Positions 27,805 to 36,308 of a stretch of 64,000 nucleotides of DNA are shown here, in pieces. The notes beneath the pieces were generated by a model. The model searched no databases and was not told where the DNA came from. It was given only the letters and a program-made list of their open reading frames with translations. The stretch comes from Limnohabitans sp. Rim8. Its GTDB lineage: Bacteria; Pseudomonadota; Gammaproteobacteria; Burkholderiales; Burkholderiaceae_C. The first letter of the stretch is position 1; the number at the start of each line of letters is the position of its first letter. Both the position numbers and the translations under genes were made by a program. The stretch is taken from assembly GCF_945901735.1 (NCBI RefSeq), contig NZ_CAMDLM010000013.1:1-64000 (forward strand). The letters run 5' to 3'.

Positions 27805-28182
27805 TCAAGCCCACCAAGTCAGCACCGCCAGCCACACCAACAGCGCAGCACCGCCCCACACCAAGACCCGCGTGCGCAGGCGCAGCATTTCCACGGCGCT
27901 GACCAAGCGCGCGTTTTGTTCGGCCAACTCGGCCAGGGTTTCGGTCAGCTCGCGCTGGGTCTGGGCTTGGCGCTCGATCTGGCCTTGCGCGGCGATCAAA
28001 GCATTTTTGAGTTCGCCCAGAGTGGGCACTGCACTCACAGGGGTGGTCGTGGCAGAGGTGCCTGTTTGGCCCGGGGGCTGACGGTCCATCAGCTTGCGTG
28101 CGGCTTTGAGGACCGAAGGCGCGTGTTCAATCACATCGCCCCAGGGAATCACTTTGAGCGCCATCAACCAAGGTATCGCCAT
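27805..28182 (-). CDS. Conserved hypothetical protein with coiled coil and C-terminal membrane anchor
   Basis: A 125-residue protein. The N-terminal part (ALKVIPWGDVIEHAPSVLKAARKLMD) resembles a conserved Comamonadaceae hypothetical. A proline/threonine linker is followed by a predicted coiled coil (LGELKNALIAAQGQIERQAQTQRELTETLAELAEQNARL), and a single C-terminal transmembrane helix (VLVWGGAALLVWLAVLTWWA) ends the protein. It looks tail-anchored. Function unknown; it is convergent with the glutathione peroxidase. Confidence 0.75.
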   Translation of the reverse strand: MAIPWLMALKVIPWGDVIEHAPSVLKAARKLMDRQPPGQTGTSATTTPVSAVPTLGELKNALIAAQGQIERQAQTQRELTETLAELAEQNARLVSAVEMLRLRTRVLVWGGAALLVWLAVLTWWA

Positions 28183-28370
28183 CGTCTTGTCCTTTGTGTG
28201 CGCTGTGCCAGCGCGGTCTGCCATACAGTGCTGAATACTACCCGGGTGGTCATTTTGGTGTAATTGGGCGCTGGCCTTGCCGGATGGGCAAAAGGACTTT
28301 AGGGGGCTGGTGACGCAGCTTGGCGAACCCGGAATCGGGCGTATCAGGCCGACAATTTGGGGGACAAGCC

Positions 28371-29603
28371 TCAGCGGTTCAATGATGCGCCCTGCTCGCG
28401 TAAATGCGCCCCATCCAGGTACTGAGCCAACAAGTCAATGTCTGAATCCCGCACATTCAGACCTTGAAACACCACTTTCCACTCAGCCACCTGACTGACA
28501 ATTTCAGCCACAGTCTGCTGGGCTTGCGCATCTGTCAACCCAAAGGCCCGCGCCTGCGACAGCGCATTGGCAATACTGGATTCGTGGCCCGAAGCGCCGA
28601 CACGCATTTGCTGATAACCCAAGCCTTGCGCGGCAGGCAGCACATCAAAGGCTGGCGACAAGGCATAAAAACCATCCGCACCCCGAACCAGCGCATGGTT
28701 TTTTTCATGGTCGTCGGTGTTATCAATCAGCATGTTGAAGACCATGCGCCTGAAAAGTTCTTGCTGCTGCGCGCGCACTTGATCAGGATGTCCCAAACGG
28801 CGAATGAGCTGGGCCAACTCGGGATAGCCCATGGCCTCGCCTGCTGCGCGCAAGGCAACATGGGACGACAACACATGCAAGCGCCTGACACCCTCACGGT
28901 CAAAACGTTTGACAGCCAATGCGTGACCTTGCGGCAAAGGCAAGGCCAGTGTGTCGGCTGTATGAATGCCGCAACGACGCGCCAACTGCATACTGGCGTG
29001 CTCAATTAAGGGGGAATCGAGTTCACCACCCTCTGAAAACTTGACCACCCAAGACGCGCCATCGATGTGCATCAAGGACTTGGGCCGTGCGCCACCCATG
29101 GACACACCGGGCTGCAGCAAACGGCGCTGTTGCTCACTGACGGCTTCTCCCGCCATGACACGCTGCACGGCTTGGTGCATATCTGCCAAACCATCAAACG
29201 TGGGCATGGCCGCGGTGGGGGCGGCAACGTAAGTGTCGGGGTGCAACGACACCCCCAAAGCGCCAAAGCGGTCATCGCCTGCAAAGTACAGATACTCCAG
29301 CAAAGACAATCGGGCGGGACGCTCCAGCAAGCGAATGACACGCTCACCCCATTGGTCGGGCCGGGCGTCGTCCACGGCGCCCACCGCCGTGTCGCGCTCG
29401 GCGGGCAACATCAGACCCGTTTGCAAGGGCAGGTCTTCGCTCAGCGCAAAGCCCTGGGCTGATGCAATCCACGCGTGGTCATAAGTCAGGGCCACCTTGC
29501 GGCGCAGGTCTTGCAGACTCAATGTGCCAACGCGCTTGGGCACTTGCACATCGGCCAGCCACCAGAGGCTCATGCTGTCCTGGGCTTGATAAGGGCAGTT
29601 CAC
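28371..29603 (-). CDS. hipA: HipA-family serine/threonine kinase toxin
   Basis: A 410-residue HipA-type kinase. Visible are the glycine-rich loop GVSMGGARPKSLM, the ATP-binding lysine in SWVVKFSEGGE, the catalytic segment NMLIDNTDDHEKNHALV (D and N of the HxDxxxxN-like motif), and YALSPAFDVLPAA as the DFG-equivalent. In E. coli HipA phosphorylates glutamyl-tRNA synthetase and causes persistence; the target here is unknown. It follows the HTH gene with an ATGA overlap (29600-29603). Unlike the other toxins in this region it looks intact. Confidence 0.92.
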   Translation of the reverse strand: MNCPYQAQDSMSLWWLADVQVPKRVGTLSLQDLRRKVALTYDHAWIASAQGFALSEDLPLQTGLMLPAERDTAVGAVDDARPDQWGERVIRLLERPARLSLLEYLYFAGDDRFGALGVSLHPDTYVAAPTAAMPTFDGLADMHQAVQRVMAGEAVSEQQRRLLQPGVSMGGARPKSLMHIDGASWVVKFSEGGELDSPLIEHASMQLARRCGIHTADTLALPLPQGHALAVKRFDREGVRRLHVLSSHVALRAAGEAMGYPELAQLIRRLGHPDQVRAQQQELFRRMVFNMLIDNTDDHEKNHALVRGADGFYALSPAFDVLPAAQGLGYQQMRVGASGHESSIANALSQARAFGLTDAQAQQTVAEIVSQVAEWKVVFQGLNVRDSDIDLLAQYLDGAHLREQGASLNR

Positions 29604-29944
29604 AGCGCCGCCTCCGGCTTGCGTGACATGCGACGGCCACGTTGGCGCACGGCCTCAATATCTTGCTCCAGTGCGTTCAAGTCTTGCGCCGGAGCGGCCA
29701 CCTCAGGCAAGGCAGCGTGTCGCCCCATCAACCACAAAGCCGTCACATAAACCCCCATGCCCACCGATGGGTCGCCCTTTTCCATGCGGATGAGTGTGGG
29801 CACCGACACCGCCATGCGGCTGGCCCAAGCGCGCAGACTTTCCTTGCGGCGCTGACGCGCCAGCGCCAGGTTTTCACCCAAGTCCCGCAAGGCTTTGGCG
29901 GCGGATGCGGGCAGTTGGTCGGCAGCTGAAGATGGCTTTGGCAT
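29600..29944 (-). CDS. hipB: HipB-like XRE family antitoxin/regulator
   Basis: A 114-residue helix-turn-helix protein. The XRE domain spans ALRDLGENLALARQRRKESLRAWASRMAVSVPTLIRMEKGDPSVGMGVYVTAL, and the acidic/basic C-terminal tail would insert in HipA and DNA. The start at 29944 (MPKPSSAADQL) is preferred; the frame is open to 29995. As the first gene of hipBA it should bind the A+T-rich region just upstream and repress both genes. Confidence 0.9.
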   Translation of the reverse strand: MPKPSSAADQLPASAAKALRDLGENLALARQRRKESLRAWASRMAVSVPTLIRMEKGDPSVGMGVYVTALWLMGRHAALPEVAAPAQDLNALEQDIEAVRQRGRRMSRKPEAAL

Positions 29945-30044
29945 AACACAAACTTTACCATAACTAATTTTTTGTACTTTTAAAGGATCACTCAATTCTT
30001 TCTATAATTTTTTTTGCAATCAATTTTCCATCTTAGCAAGGAAT

Positions 30045-30062
30045 TTAATATTGAAATATTAA
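30045..30062. promoter_or_regulatory. Inverted repeat between hipB and the ATPase gene (putative operator)
   Basis: TTAATATT (30045-30052) and AATATTAA (30055-30062) flank two bases, in a very A+T-rich interval (29945-30082) between the divergent hipB and ATPase genes. It lies 21 bases upstream of the ATPase start. HipB is the obvious candidate binder, but this is inference. Confidence 0.4.
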
Positions 30063-30082
30063 CAACACACGTTAGAATTTCA

Positions 30083-31255
30083 ATGATGATTGACCGCCAA
30101 ATCCTTTCAACGTTGTCTGAACGCCTGCATGAAGCTCCAGCGGTCGTGCTGCTCGGGCCACGCCAAGTGGGCAAAACCACTTTGGCCCTGACACTGGCGG
30201 AGCGCTGGCCCACAGGCGCCACCTATCTGGATCTGGAGAGGCCTGCAGACCGTTTGCGGCTCCAAGATGCGGATGCATTTTTGCGTGCACAGGGCAGCAA
30301 GCTGATCATCCTGGACGAAATTCACCGAATGCCGGGCTTGTTTGACGTGTTGCGCGGCATCATCGACGAGCGCCGCCGTGCGGGTCAGCGCTTTGGCCAT
30401 TTTTTGTTGCTGGGTTCAGCCTCGCTGGACCTGATGCAGCAAAGCAGCGAAACCCTGGCGGGGCGTGTGGCGTACCTGGACATCGGCCCCATCCATGCGC
30501 TGGAATGGCCTGCCACCGATCTGGACACACTGTGGCTGCGCGGCGGTTTTCCGGACAGCCTGCTGGCCGCCAGCGATGCGGCCAGTCTGCGTTGGCGCGA
30601 AGATTTTGTGCGCAGCTATTTGCAACGCGATGTGCCCATGTTCGCCCCGCGACTGCCTGCCGAAACCGTGGGCCGCCTGTGGACCATGCTGGCCCATCAA
30701 CAGGGCGCCTTGCTCCAGCAAAGCCGCCTGGCCAGCGGCTTGGGCGTGAGCAGCCCGGCGGTGGAGCGCTACATCGACTTGCTGGTCGACCTGCAACTGG
30801 TGCGCCGCTTGCGCCCCTGGAGCGGCAACGTGGGCAAGCGCTTGGTCAAAGCGCCCAAGGTCTATGTGCGCGACAGCGGCTTGGTGCATGCCTTGCTGGG
30901 CGTGGGCAGTTTGCATGGTCTGGCCGGGCACCCGGTGTGTGGTCCCAGCTATGAAGGCTATTGCATCGACAACCTGATGGCCGCCGCCCACCCGCAATGC
31001 ACGGCTTACTGCTACAGAACCCATGCTGGTGCCGAAATCGATCTGCTGATTGAACGTGCAGGCCAAGCCTGGATGGCCATCGAAATCAAGCGTTCGACAG
31101 CACCCACCCTGAGCAAAGGCTTGGACATCGCCTGCGCCGACTTGAACATCGAGCAACGCTACGTGGTCTATCCCGGCACGGAACGCTTTCCGATGCGCTA
31201 CGGCACTCAGGCGATCGGATTGGTGGAATTGATGGGCGTGCTCGCTGCGGGTTGA
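30083..31255 (+). CDS. AAA ATPase with DUF4143 (Archaea-type ATPase family)
   Basis: A 390-residue protein of the AAA_14/DUF4143 family. Walker A is GPRQVGKTTLALTLAERWP and Walker B LIILDEIHRMPGLFDVLRGIIDE; sensor-like GSASLDLMQQSSETLAGR follows. The C-terminal DUF4143 part (WREDFVRSYLQRDVP, a winged-helix GVSSPAVERYIDLL, then a PD-(D/E)XK-like AEIDLLIERAGQAWMAIEIKRSTAPT) resembles a nuclease fold: D of EIDLL and ExK of EIKRS are the expected metal residues. Such proteins are widespread beside toxin-antitoxin modules and are of unknown function. Divergent from hipBA. Confidence 0.85.
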   Translation: MMIDRQILSTLSERLHEAPAVVLLGPRQVGKTTLALTLAERWPTGATYLDLERPADRLRLQDADAFLRAQGSKLIILDEIHRMPGLFDVLRGIIDERRRAGQRFGHFLLLGSASLDLMQQSSETLAGRVAYLDIGPIHALEWPATDLDTLWLRGGFPDSLLAASDAASLRWREDFVRSYLQRDVPMFAPRLPAETVGRLWTMLAHQQGALLQQSRLASGLGVSSPAVERYIDLLVDLQLVRRLRPWSGNVGKRLVKAPKVYVRDSGLVHALLGVGSLHGLAGHPVCGPSYEGYCIDNLMAAAHPQCTAYCYRTHAGAEIDLLIERAGQAWMAIEIKRSTAPTLSKGLDIACADLNIEQRYVVYPGTERFPMRYGTQAIGLVELMGVLAAG

Positions 31256-31270
31256 CGGCCATGCCATCGC

Positions 31271-31630
31271 TCATGGACGACACGCCCGACACGGTGTGTA
31301 GCCACGGCGCACCGCAGCCTCGCGGGAAGTGAAATTGATCTCACTGCCTGCACCCACGCTGCGCATGCTGGTGCAACTGCTCCGGTGAAAAATCCGGTTT
31401 TCGCTCTCCGAAGTTGCCCAGTAACGTTCGCTGTCCTTATAGGGCTCTGACTCCAGCGAAACCGACTTTGCGCCGCACTGAGAACACTTCAGACGAGGCG
31501 CGATGGCCTCAATCTCGTTCACAGTTGGGCGGCGAGGACCGGCCAAAAGTCCGGCATTGCGGAACGCCAGAAAAGCCGAGACCTTGTGATCACAGGCGGC
31601 GCAGCGAAGGAACAGTGCGGTGTCCGGCAT
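31271..31630 (-). CDS. Zinc-ribbon protein with Ada-like metal-binding C-terminus
   Basis: A 119-residue cysteine-rich protein. It has an N-terminal CAAC and a central CSQC ribbon (FLRCAACDHKVSAF and LKCSQCGAKSVSLE), and a C-terminal segment IFHRSSC...FTSREAAVRRGYTPCRACRP. That segment resembles the Ada/YgbF-like metal-binding module, in which H-x-x-x-C, a serine/arginine-glutamate pair and C-x-x-C bind zinc. It begins directly after the YciI stop with no gap. Function is unknown; a DNA or RNA binding role is conceivable. Confidence 0.65.
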   Translation of the reverse strand: MPDTALFLRCAACDHKVSAFLAFRNAGLLAGPRRPTVNEIEAIAPRLKCSQCGAKSVSLESEPYKDSERYWATSESENRIFHRSSCTSMRSVGAGSEINFTSREAAVRRGYTPCRACRP

Positions 31631-31927
31631 TCAGATCAGCACCTGCCGCTCACTGTTGGCTTTGGACCAATGCAGAATTTCATAGCTTTGGCGCAGTCCA
31701 GCCAAATAAAACGGATCGGTCTGAAGCAGCGCATCTATGGTTTGCTTGGAGTCAGCCTGTGCAATCCACAACCCGCCCTTGGGCGTTTCCGAGGGTTCAC
31801 GGCGCAGCGATCCACCCACCTGGATGACATCCTTGTGCCGCTCCAGCCAATCGATGTGCGCCTGTAAATGATCAGCCCGCACTTGAGCATGGTCGGGGTT
31901 ATCGGTGAATAAAACGGCAAACAACAT
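31631..31927 (-). CDS. YciI family protein
   Basis: A 98-residue ferredoxin-fold protein of the YciI/DUF1330-related superfamily (RADHLQAHIDWLERHKDVIQVGGSLRRE, then TPKGGLWIAQADSKQTIDALLQTDPFYLAGLRQSYEILHW, containing the conserved His and Asp of the family). It lies 23 bases after glcF on the same strand, so it belongs to the glycolate operon. Biochemical role unknown. Start at 31927 (MLFAVLF) with a GGAG ahead. Confidence 0.88.
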   Translation of the reverse strand: MLFAVLFTDNPDHAQVRADHLQAHIDWLERHKDVIQVGGSLRREPSETPKGGLWIAQADSKQTIDALLQTDPFYLAGLRQSYEILHWSKANSERQVLI

Positions 31928-31950
31928 GCGCAGACTCCTTGCACCACCGC

Positions 31951-33201
31951 TCAAATGATGACCTTACTTTGCAACGCCCCATCCACCAACTCCACCCAAT
32001 GCCGCACCGGCAGGCCGCTGCCGCTTTGCAGGTGGGTGATGCAGCCGATGTTGGCGCTGATCACGCCTTGCGGCTCCAATGCGTTCAGGTGGTCCAGCTT
32101 GCGGTCGCGCAGTTGCTTGGACAGATCCGGGTTGAGCACGCTGTAGGTGCCGGCCGAGCCGCAGCACAGATGTGACTCATTGGCGGTGACCTTGATCTGG
32201 AAGCCCAAGTCGGTCAGGTGTTTCTCGACGCCGCCTCTGAGTTGCTGGCCGTGTTGCAGCGTGCAGGGCGGGTGGTAGGCCTGCAGGCCTGCGGCTTGCA
32301 GGGCTTGGGGTTTGAGCTTGCCCTTGAGCAACGGCACCAATTCGGGCAGCAGCTCGCTCAGGTCTTTGGTCAACGCGCCGATGCGGGCGGCTTTGTCGGC
32401 GTATTGCGGGTCGTCTTTGAGCACATGGCCGTAGTCTTTGACCATGACGCCGCAGCCCGAAGCGTTCATCACAATCGCCTCGATCTCGCCCGACTCGACC
32501 AAGGGCCACCAAGCGTCGATGTTGGCACGCATGTGGTCCTTGCCGCCGTCGTGGTCGTTCAGGTGAAATTTCAGCGCGCCACAGCAACCGGCTTTGGGGG
32601 CTGTCACGGTCTGGATGCCTGCCGCATCGAGCACGCGGGCGGTCGCGGTGTTGATGTTGGGGCTCATGCTCGGCTGCACACAACCGGCCAGCATCAGCAC
32701 CTTGCGGGCATGCTGCGTGGTGGGCCAGGCACCGGCATTTTGCGGCGCGGGCACTTTGGCTTGCAGGCTTTCGGGCAGCAGGCCACGCACCATTTGGCCC
32801 ATCTTCAAGGCGGGGGCAAACAGCGGCGAAGGCAGGCCTTCTTTGAGCGCCCAGCGCAGCATCTTTTCACCGGCGGGGCGCTCGACCTTGGCGTCCACCA
32901 GCTTGCGGCCAATGTCCACCAGGTGACCGTATTGCACGCCGCTGGGGCAAGTGCTTTCGCAGTTGCGGCAGGTGAGGCACCGGTCCAGGTGCATCTGGGT
33001 TTTGCGGGTGGGCGTTTCGCCTTCCAGCACCGCCTTCATCAAATAAATGCGGCCACGCGGGCCGTCGAGCTCGTCGCCCAGCAGCTGGTAGGTGGGGCAA
33101 GTGGCGGTGCAAAAGCCGCAGTGCACACACTTGCGCAAAATGGCTTCGGCCGCCAGCCCATCGGGGGTGTTTTGGTATTCGGGGGCGAGCTGGGTTTGCA
33201 T
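31951..33201 (-). CDS. glcF: Glycolate oxidase iron-sulfur subunit GlcF
   Basis: A 416-residue iron-sulfur subunit of glycolate dehydrogenase. Two [4Fe-4S] ferredoxin motifs are seen: CVHCGFCTATCPTY and CLTCRNCESTCPSG. Two CCG domains follow, with APKAGCCGALKFHLNDHDG and HLCCGSAGTYSVLNPDLS, plus the CGVMVKDYG block. In GlcDEF it passes electrons from the flavin subunits to the respiratory chain. It starts 12 bases after glcE and is followed by yciI. glcD is not present in this window. Confidence 0.95.
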   Translation of the reverse strand: MQTQLAPEYQNTPDGLAAEAILRKCVHCGFCTATCPTYQLLGDELDGPRGRIYLMKAVLEGETPTRKTQMHLDRCLTCRNCESTCPSGVQYGHLVDIGRKLVDAKVERPAGEKMLRWALKEGLPSPLFAPALKMGQMVRGLLPESLQAKVPAPQNAGAWPTTQHARKVLMLAGCVQPSMSPNINTATARVLDAAGIQTVTAPKAGCCGALKFHLNDHDGGKDHMRANIDAWWPLVESGEIEAIVMNASGCGVMVKDYGHVLKDDPQYADKAARIGALTKDLSELLPELVPLLKGKLKPQALQAAGLQAYHPPCTLQHGQQLRGGVEKHLTDLGFQIKVTANESHLCCGSAGTYSVLNPDLSKQLRDRKLDHLNALEPQGVISANIGCITHLQSGSGLPVRHWVELVDGALQSKVII

Positions 33202-33212
33202 GACGATTCGCC

Positions 33213-34370
33213 TCAGATGGGGTGCATGCGACCGGTGGCGAACACGCCTTTCGGGTCGAACTGTTTTTGCAATTGCTGCTGAATGCGGTCTTGCACGGCG
33301 TCCAGCGGGGTGTTCACGCCGGCAATTTTGTCCAGCTCGGCATGCGTGGCGCTGGCACGGAACAGCGTGGCATGGCCGCCCACAGATTGCGCCAACTCGC
33401 GCAATGGCACGGCCGCCGTGGCCGGCGCCCACAGCCAACGCTGCGCACCTTGCCATTCAATGTAGGTGGCGTAGGGCAAATCCAGCACCGGCGCGGTTTG
33501 CGGCAGCGACAGTCGCCACAGGCAAGCGTCGGTTGACGGGGCATCAAAAAACGGCAGGGTCTGCTCGCCGCTGGCACGCCAGTCTTGCGCGGCTTCGGCG
33601 TTGTTCATCACCGTGACTTGAGCACCTTGCGCCACGGCATCGGCCGTCATGCGGGTCACGGCCGACTGCACCGCCGCAACGGCACCACGCAAGCGCACAA
33701 ACAAATAATCAGCCACCGGCTGGGCGCTGGTGTCGCGCACCCAGGCGCTGGCGTTCAGGGGCAGGGGCTGACCGCCCCAGCGGTGCAGCAAATCGAGCGC
33801 CGTTTTTTGCGGCAGACCCGCGCACATGAGCGTGGCCTCGGCTAGGGCCACGGGCAAGACTTTCAGGCTGACCTCGGTGACCAGGCCCAGCGTGCCCCAG
33901 CTGCCGGCCATGAGGCGGCTCACGTCGTAACCGGCCACGTTTTTCATGACCTGCCCGCCAAAAGTCAGGTGCTCGCCCAAGCCGTTGATGAAGCGCGCAC
34001 CCAACACATAGTCGCGCACAGCGCCTGCGGTGGCGCGGGCCGGGCCGCTCAGACCGGCAGCGACCATGCCGCCCACCGTCGCACCCTGTGCTGAGCCTTG
34101 GCCAAAATGCGGCGGCTCAAAGGCCAGGCACTGGCCTTTTTCGGCCAATGCGGCTTCCAACTCGGCCAGCGGCGTGCCGCATCGGGCCGTGACCACCAGC
34201 TCGCTGGGCTCGTAGCTCACGATGCCCTGGTAGGCACGGGTGTCCAGCACCTCACCGCTGAGGCTTTGGCCCCAAAAGTCTTTGCTGCCGCCACCGCGCA
34301 AGCGCAAAGTACTGCCGTCCGCAGCGGCTTGGCGCACGGCGTCGATGAGGGAATTGAGTTGAGCTTCCAT
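33213..34370 (-). CDS. glcE: Glycolate oxidase FAD-binding subunit GlcE
   Basis: A 385-residue FAD subunit of the PCMH type. The FAD-binding region contains TLRLRGGGSKDFWGQ, GIVSYEPSELVVTARCGTPLAELEAALAEKGQ and GQGSAQGATVGGMVAAGLSGPARATAGAVRDYVLGARFING. The C-terminal domain includes VMKNVAGYDVSRLMAGSWGTLGLVTEVSLKVLP, typical of GlcE. Start at 34370 (MEAQLNSLID). The expected glcD gene upstream is replaced by vapC, 77 bases away. Confidence 0.95.
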   Translation of the reverse strand: MEAQLNSLIDAVRQAAADGSTLRLRGGGSKDFWGQSLSGEVLDTRAYQGIVSYEPSELVVTARCGTPLAELEAALAEKGQCLAFEPPHFGQGSAQGATVGGMVAAGLSGPARATAGAVRDYVLGARFINGLGEHLTFGGQVMKNVAGYDVSRLMAGSWGTLGLVTEVSLKVLPVALAEATLMCAGLPQKTALDLLHRWGGQPLPLNASAWVRDTSAQPVADYLFVRLRGAVAAVQSAVTRMTADAVAQGAQVTVMNNAEAAQDWRASGEQTLPFFDAPSTDACLWRLSLPQTAPVLDLPYATYIEWQGAQRWLWAPATAAVPLRELAQSVGGHATLFRASATHAELDKIAGVNTPLDAVQDRIQQQLQKQFDPKGVFATGRMHPI

Positions 34371-34447
34371 GGGCCAAGATGGTAACCCCCGACCTTGAGC
34401 GGGCGTGTGAAGATTTTTAACGGGGAGGTTGTGGGAAATTGCGCGAG

Positions 34448-34879
34448 TCAAAGCACCATAAGGTGCGCCGTGGTGGCGCCGCGTACAGCACTGATCGGAA
34501 TTCGTTGATCCAGCGTCACCAATCTTCCTTTGTTTTTGACAGCCAATGCCAAGAGGTACAAATCCGTCAATTGTCTCGCGCTGTGTATGTGCCCATGCTG
34601 AAACAGCAGAGGATCCAAGAGGCTGATCTCATCGGACCAAAATGCATGGTGATTCGTTCGTGTGGAGTTTTGCAACATGCCGACCAACATCGACAGGGGT
34701 TGAGGGCTGCTGTAACCGGGTTGGCCCATGATGCGAAGGCACCCATTTTGGGTCAATGCGCAGGTAGCCCAACCATTTTGAATGTGGTCTTCAAACCATT
34801 GCGCAGCGCGAACATGGTGTACGTGATCGCGATCGTGCAACGCAATTAACACATTGACGTCGAACAGGGCGCGCATCAA
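34448..34879 (-). CDS. vapC: VapC-type PIN domain toxin
   Basis: A 143-residue PIN-domain ribonuclease. The conserved acidic residues are in RALFDVNVLIALHDRDHVHH (first Asp), the central CALTQNGCLRIM region and LTDLYLLALAVKNKGRLVTLDQRIP (third and fourth). It follows its antitoxin with an ATGA overlap (34876-34879). VapC toxins usually cut initiator tRNA or 23S rRNA; the target here is unknown. Appears intact. Confidence 0.92.
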   Translation of the reverse strand: MMRALFDVNVLIALHDRDHVHHVRAAQWFEDHIQNGWATCALTQNGCLRIMGQPGYSSPQPLSMLVGMLQNSTRTNHHAFWSDEISLLDPLLFQHGHIHSARQLTDLYLLALAVKNKGRLVTLDQRIPISAVRGATTAHLMVL

Positions 34880-35139
34880 ACGCCCTCGGCATCACGCAAA
34901 CGTTCGATCAACTCATTGCTAACGACCACGCCCCGTGAAGGCAAGGGCTGAATGCCATATTGGGTCAAGCGCTCTGATACGTGAGGCACGGTTTGAAACA
35001 CTTGCGGCTGATAGGAACCCACTGCGAATGCTTTACGCGCCAAATCACTCATCACTTGCCCGATTGATTTTTTCTCTCTTTGAGCAATTTCTTTGGCTGC
35101 AAAAAGCACATCGTCTGCAATGTCTAAAGTAGTTCGCAT
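34876..35139 (-). CDS. vapB: VapB-like antitoxin
   Basis: An 87-residue antitoxin. The N-terminus MRTTLDIADDVLFAAKEIAQREKKSIGQVMSDLARKAF is a ribbon-helix-helix DNA-binding segment of the VapB/DUF2191 type, and the tail (GVVVSNELIERLRDAEGV) probably contacts VapC. Start at 35139 behind GAGG. A longer frame to 35187 would run through its operator and is rejected. Confidence 0.9.
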   Translation of the reverse strand: MRTTLDIADDVLFAAKEIAQREKKSIGQVMSDLARKAFAVGSYQPQVFQTVPHVSERLTQYGIQPLPSRGVVVSNELIERLRDAEGV

Positions 35140-35156
35140 TTTGCTTCCTCGTAATA

Positions 35157-35186
35157 TGATGTTTGATGCTAACACATCAAACATCA
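35157..35186. promoter_or_regulatory. Perfect 12-bp inverted repeat upstream of vapB (operator)
   Basis: TGATGTTTGATG (35157-35168) and CATCAAACATCA (35175-35186) flank six bases and sit 18 bases ahead of the vapB start. Such palindromes are the usual binding sites for VapB-VapC autorepression. Confidence 0.72.
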
Positions 35187-35235
35187 AACTTGTTTGTTCC
35201 CCCCATTTGAATGGAACATGTCTTCGCCTAGGGCT

Positions 35236-36198
35236 TTAAACCGCAACAAACTCATTCTCCGCCAACCCCGCCACCTCCACGCGCGTCGCAAACACACAGC
35301 CTGCTTCCGGGCACAGCGCCAGCTCTTGTGAGCTACGGCCCTGGCGGGAGGTGGTGATGAACAAAGTTTTCAGGTCCGGTCCGCCAAAGCAAGGCATGGT
35401 GGGGCAAGGCACTGGGGTTCGCACTTCGGCCAGCACCGCACCGGTGGGTGACAGGCGCAGCAGGCGCTGGCCTTCATATTGGGCGCTCCAGTAGCAGCCC
35501 TCGCTGTCCACGGCGGCACCGTCGGGCCGGCCGCCATACTGGGTCCCATGGGGCATCTCGCTGCCCCAAACCCAACCCGCGGGCTTGGGTGTCATGGTGT
35601 GGAAAACGCGCCCCGCGCTCAGTTGACCTGAGGCCGCATCAAAGTCAAAGGCACGCACCTGGTGCACGGCGGTGTCGGCCCAATAGGCGGTGCGACCGTC
35701 TGGTGACCAGGCCAGGCCGTTGGCCGTCACCACACCGTCCATCATGGCGTGCAGGCCTTGACCGTCCAACATGTAGAGCACGCCCAACGCTTGGTCTTTG
35801 GGTTCATACAAACTGCCCGCCCAAAAGCGGCCTTGTGCGTCGCACTTGCCGTCGTTGAAACGCAAACGGGTGGTGTCATAGGGCGCGGCGGCAAGCAACT
35901 GCAAGTCGCCACCCCACTCGTGTGCCCGGTAAATGCCATCGCGCAAGGCCATCACCAGACCACCGCCTTTCACAGGCGCAATGCAGCCCGGCTCTTGCGT
36001 CAGGGGCCAATACGCCACCGGCCCTTGCCCCTGCAAACCCTGCACCGCCACACGGCCAATGCGCCGCCCGGGGATGTCCACCCAATACAGGCGCTCCTCC
36101 TGCGGATGCCAAAACGGTGACTCGCTCAGGCCATCGGGTTCGGTGGTGATGGCGGTCCAGGAAGGGGTCAACATGGCAGGTGGGTGCATGAAATCCAT
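35236..36198 (-). CDS. SMP-30/gluconolactonase/LRE family protein
   Basis: A 320-residue six-bladed beta-propeller lactonase. The metal-binding acidic residues are found in GLSESPFWHPQEERLYWVDIPG (Glu), RLRFNDGKCDAQGRFWAGSL (Asn and Asp), TANGLAWSPDGRTAYWADT (Asn) and GRPDGAAVDSEGCYWSAQYEG (Asp). The family hydrolyses sugar or aldonic acid lactones. The most likely start is 36198 (MDFMHPPAM), with 36189 and 36174 as alternatives; upstream frame residues are antisense to amtB and rejected. Confidence 0.9.
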   Translation of the reverse strand: MDFMHPPAMLTPSWTAITTEPDGLSESPFWHPQEERLYWVDIPGRRIGRVAVQGLQGQGPVAYWPLTQEPGCIAPVKGGGLVMALRDGIYRAHEWGGDLQLLAAAPYDTTRLRFNDGKCDAQGRFWAGSLYEPKDQALGVLYMLDGQGLHAMMDGVVTANGLAWSPDGRTAYWADTAVHQVRAFDFDAASGQLSAGRVFHTMTPKPAGWVWGSEMPHGTQYGGRPDGAAVDSEGCYWSAQYEGQRLLRLSPTGAVLAEVRTPVPCPTMPCFGGPDLKTLFITTSRQGRSSQELALCPEAGCVFATRVEVAGLAENEFVAV

Positions 36199-36222
36199 TG
36201 TGCCCGAGCGGCCCCCCCAAAG

Positions 36223-36254
36223 AAAAAGCCCGCAGGGCCTGAGCTCTGCGGGCT
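36223..36254 (-). terminator. Rho-independent terminator after amtB
   Basis: On the minus strand AGCCCGCAG and CTGCGGGCT form a 9-bp stem with a 10-base loop followed by TTTTTC. It lies 55 bases downstream of the amtB stop and ends the torF-glnK-amtB transcript before the lactonase gene. Confidence 0.88.
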
Positions 36255-36308
36255 GATGAGGGGGTGGCTTGCGCCACCGCTTGCCATGCAAATTGTCTTG
36301 ACCAGCCT

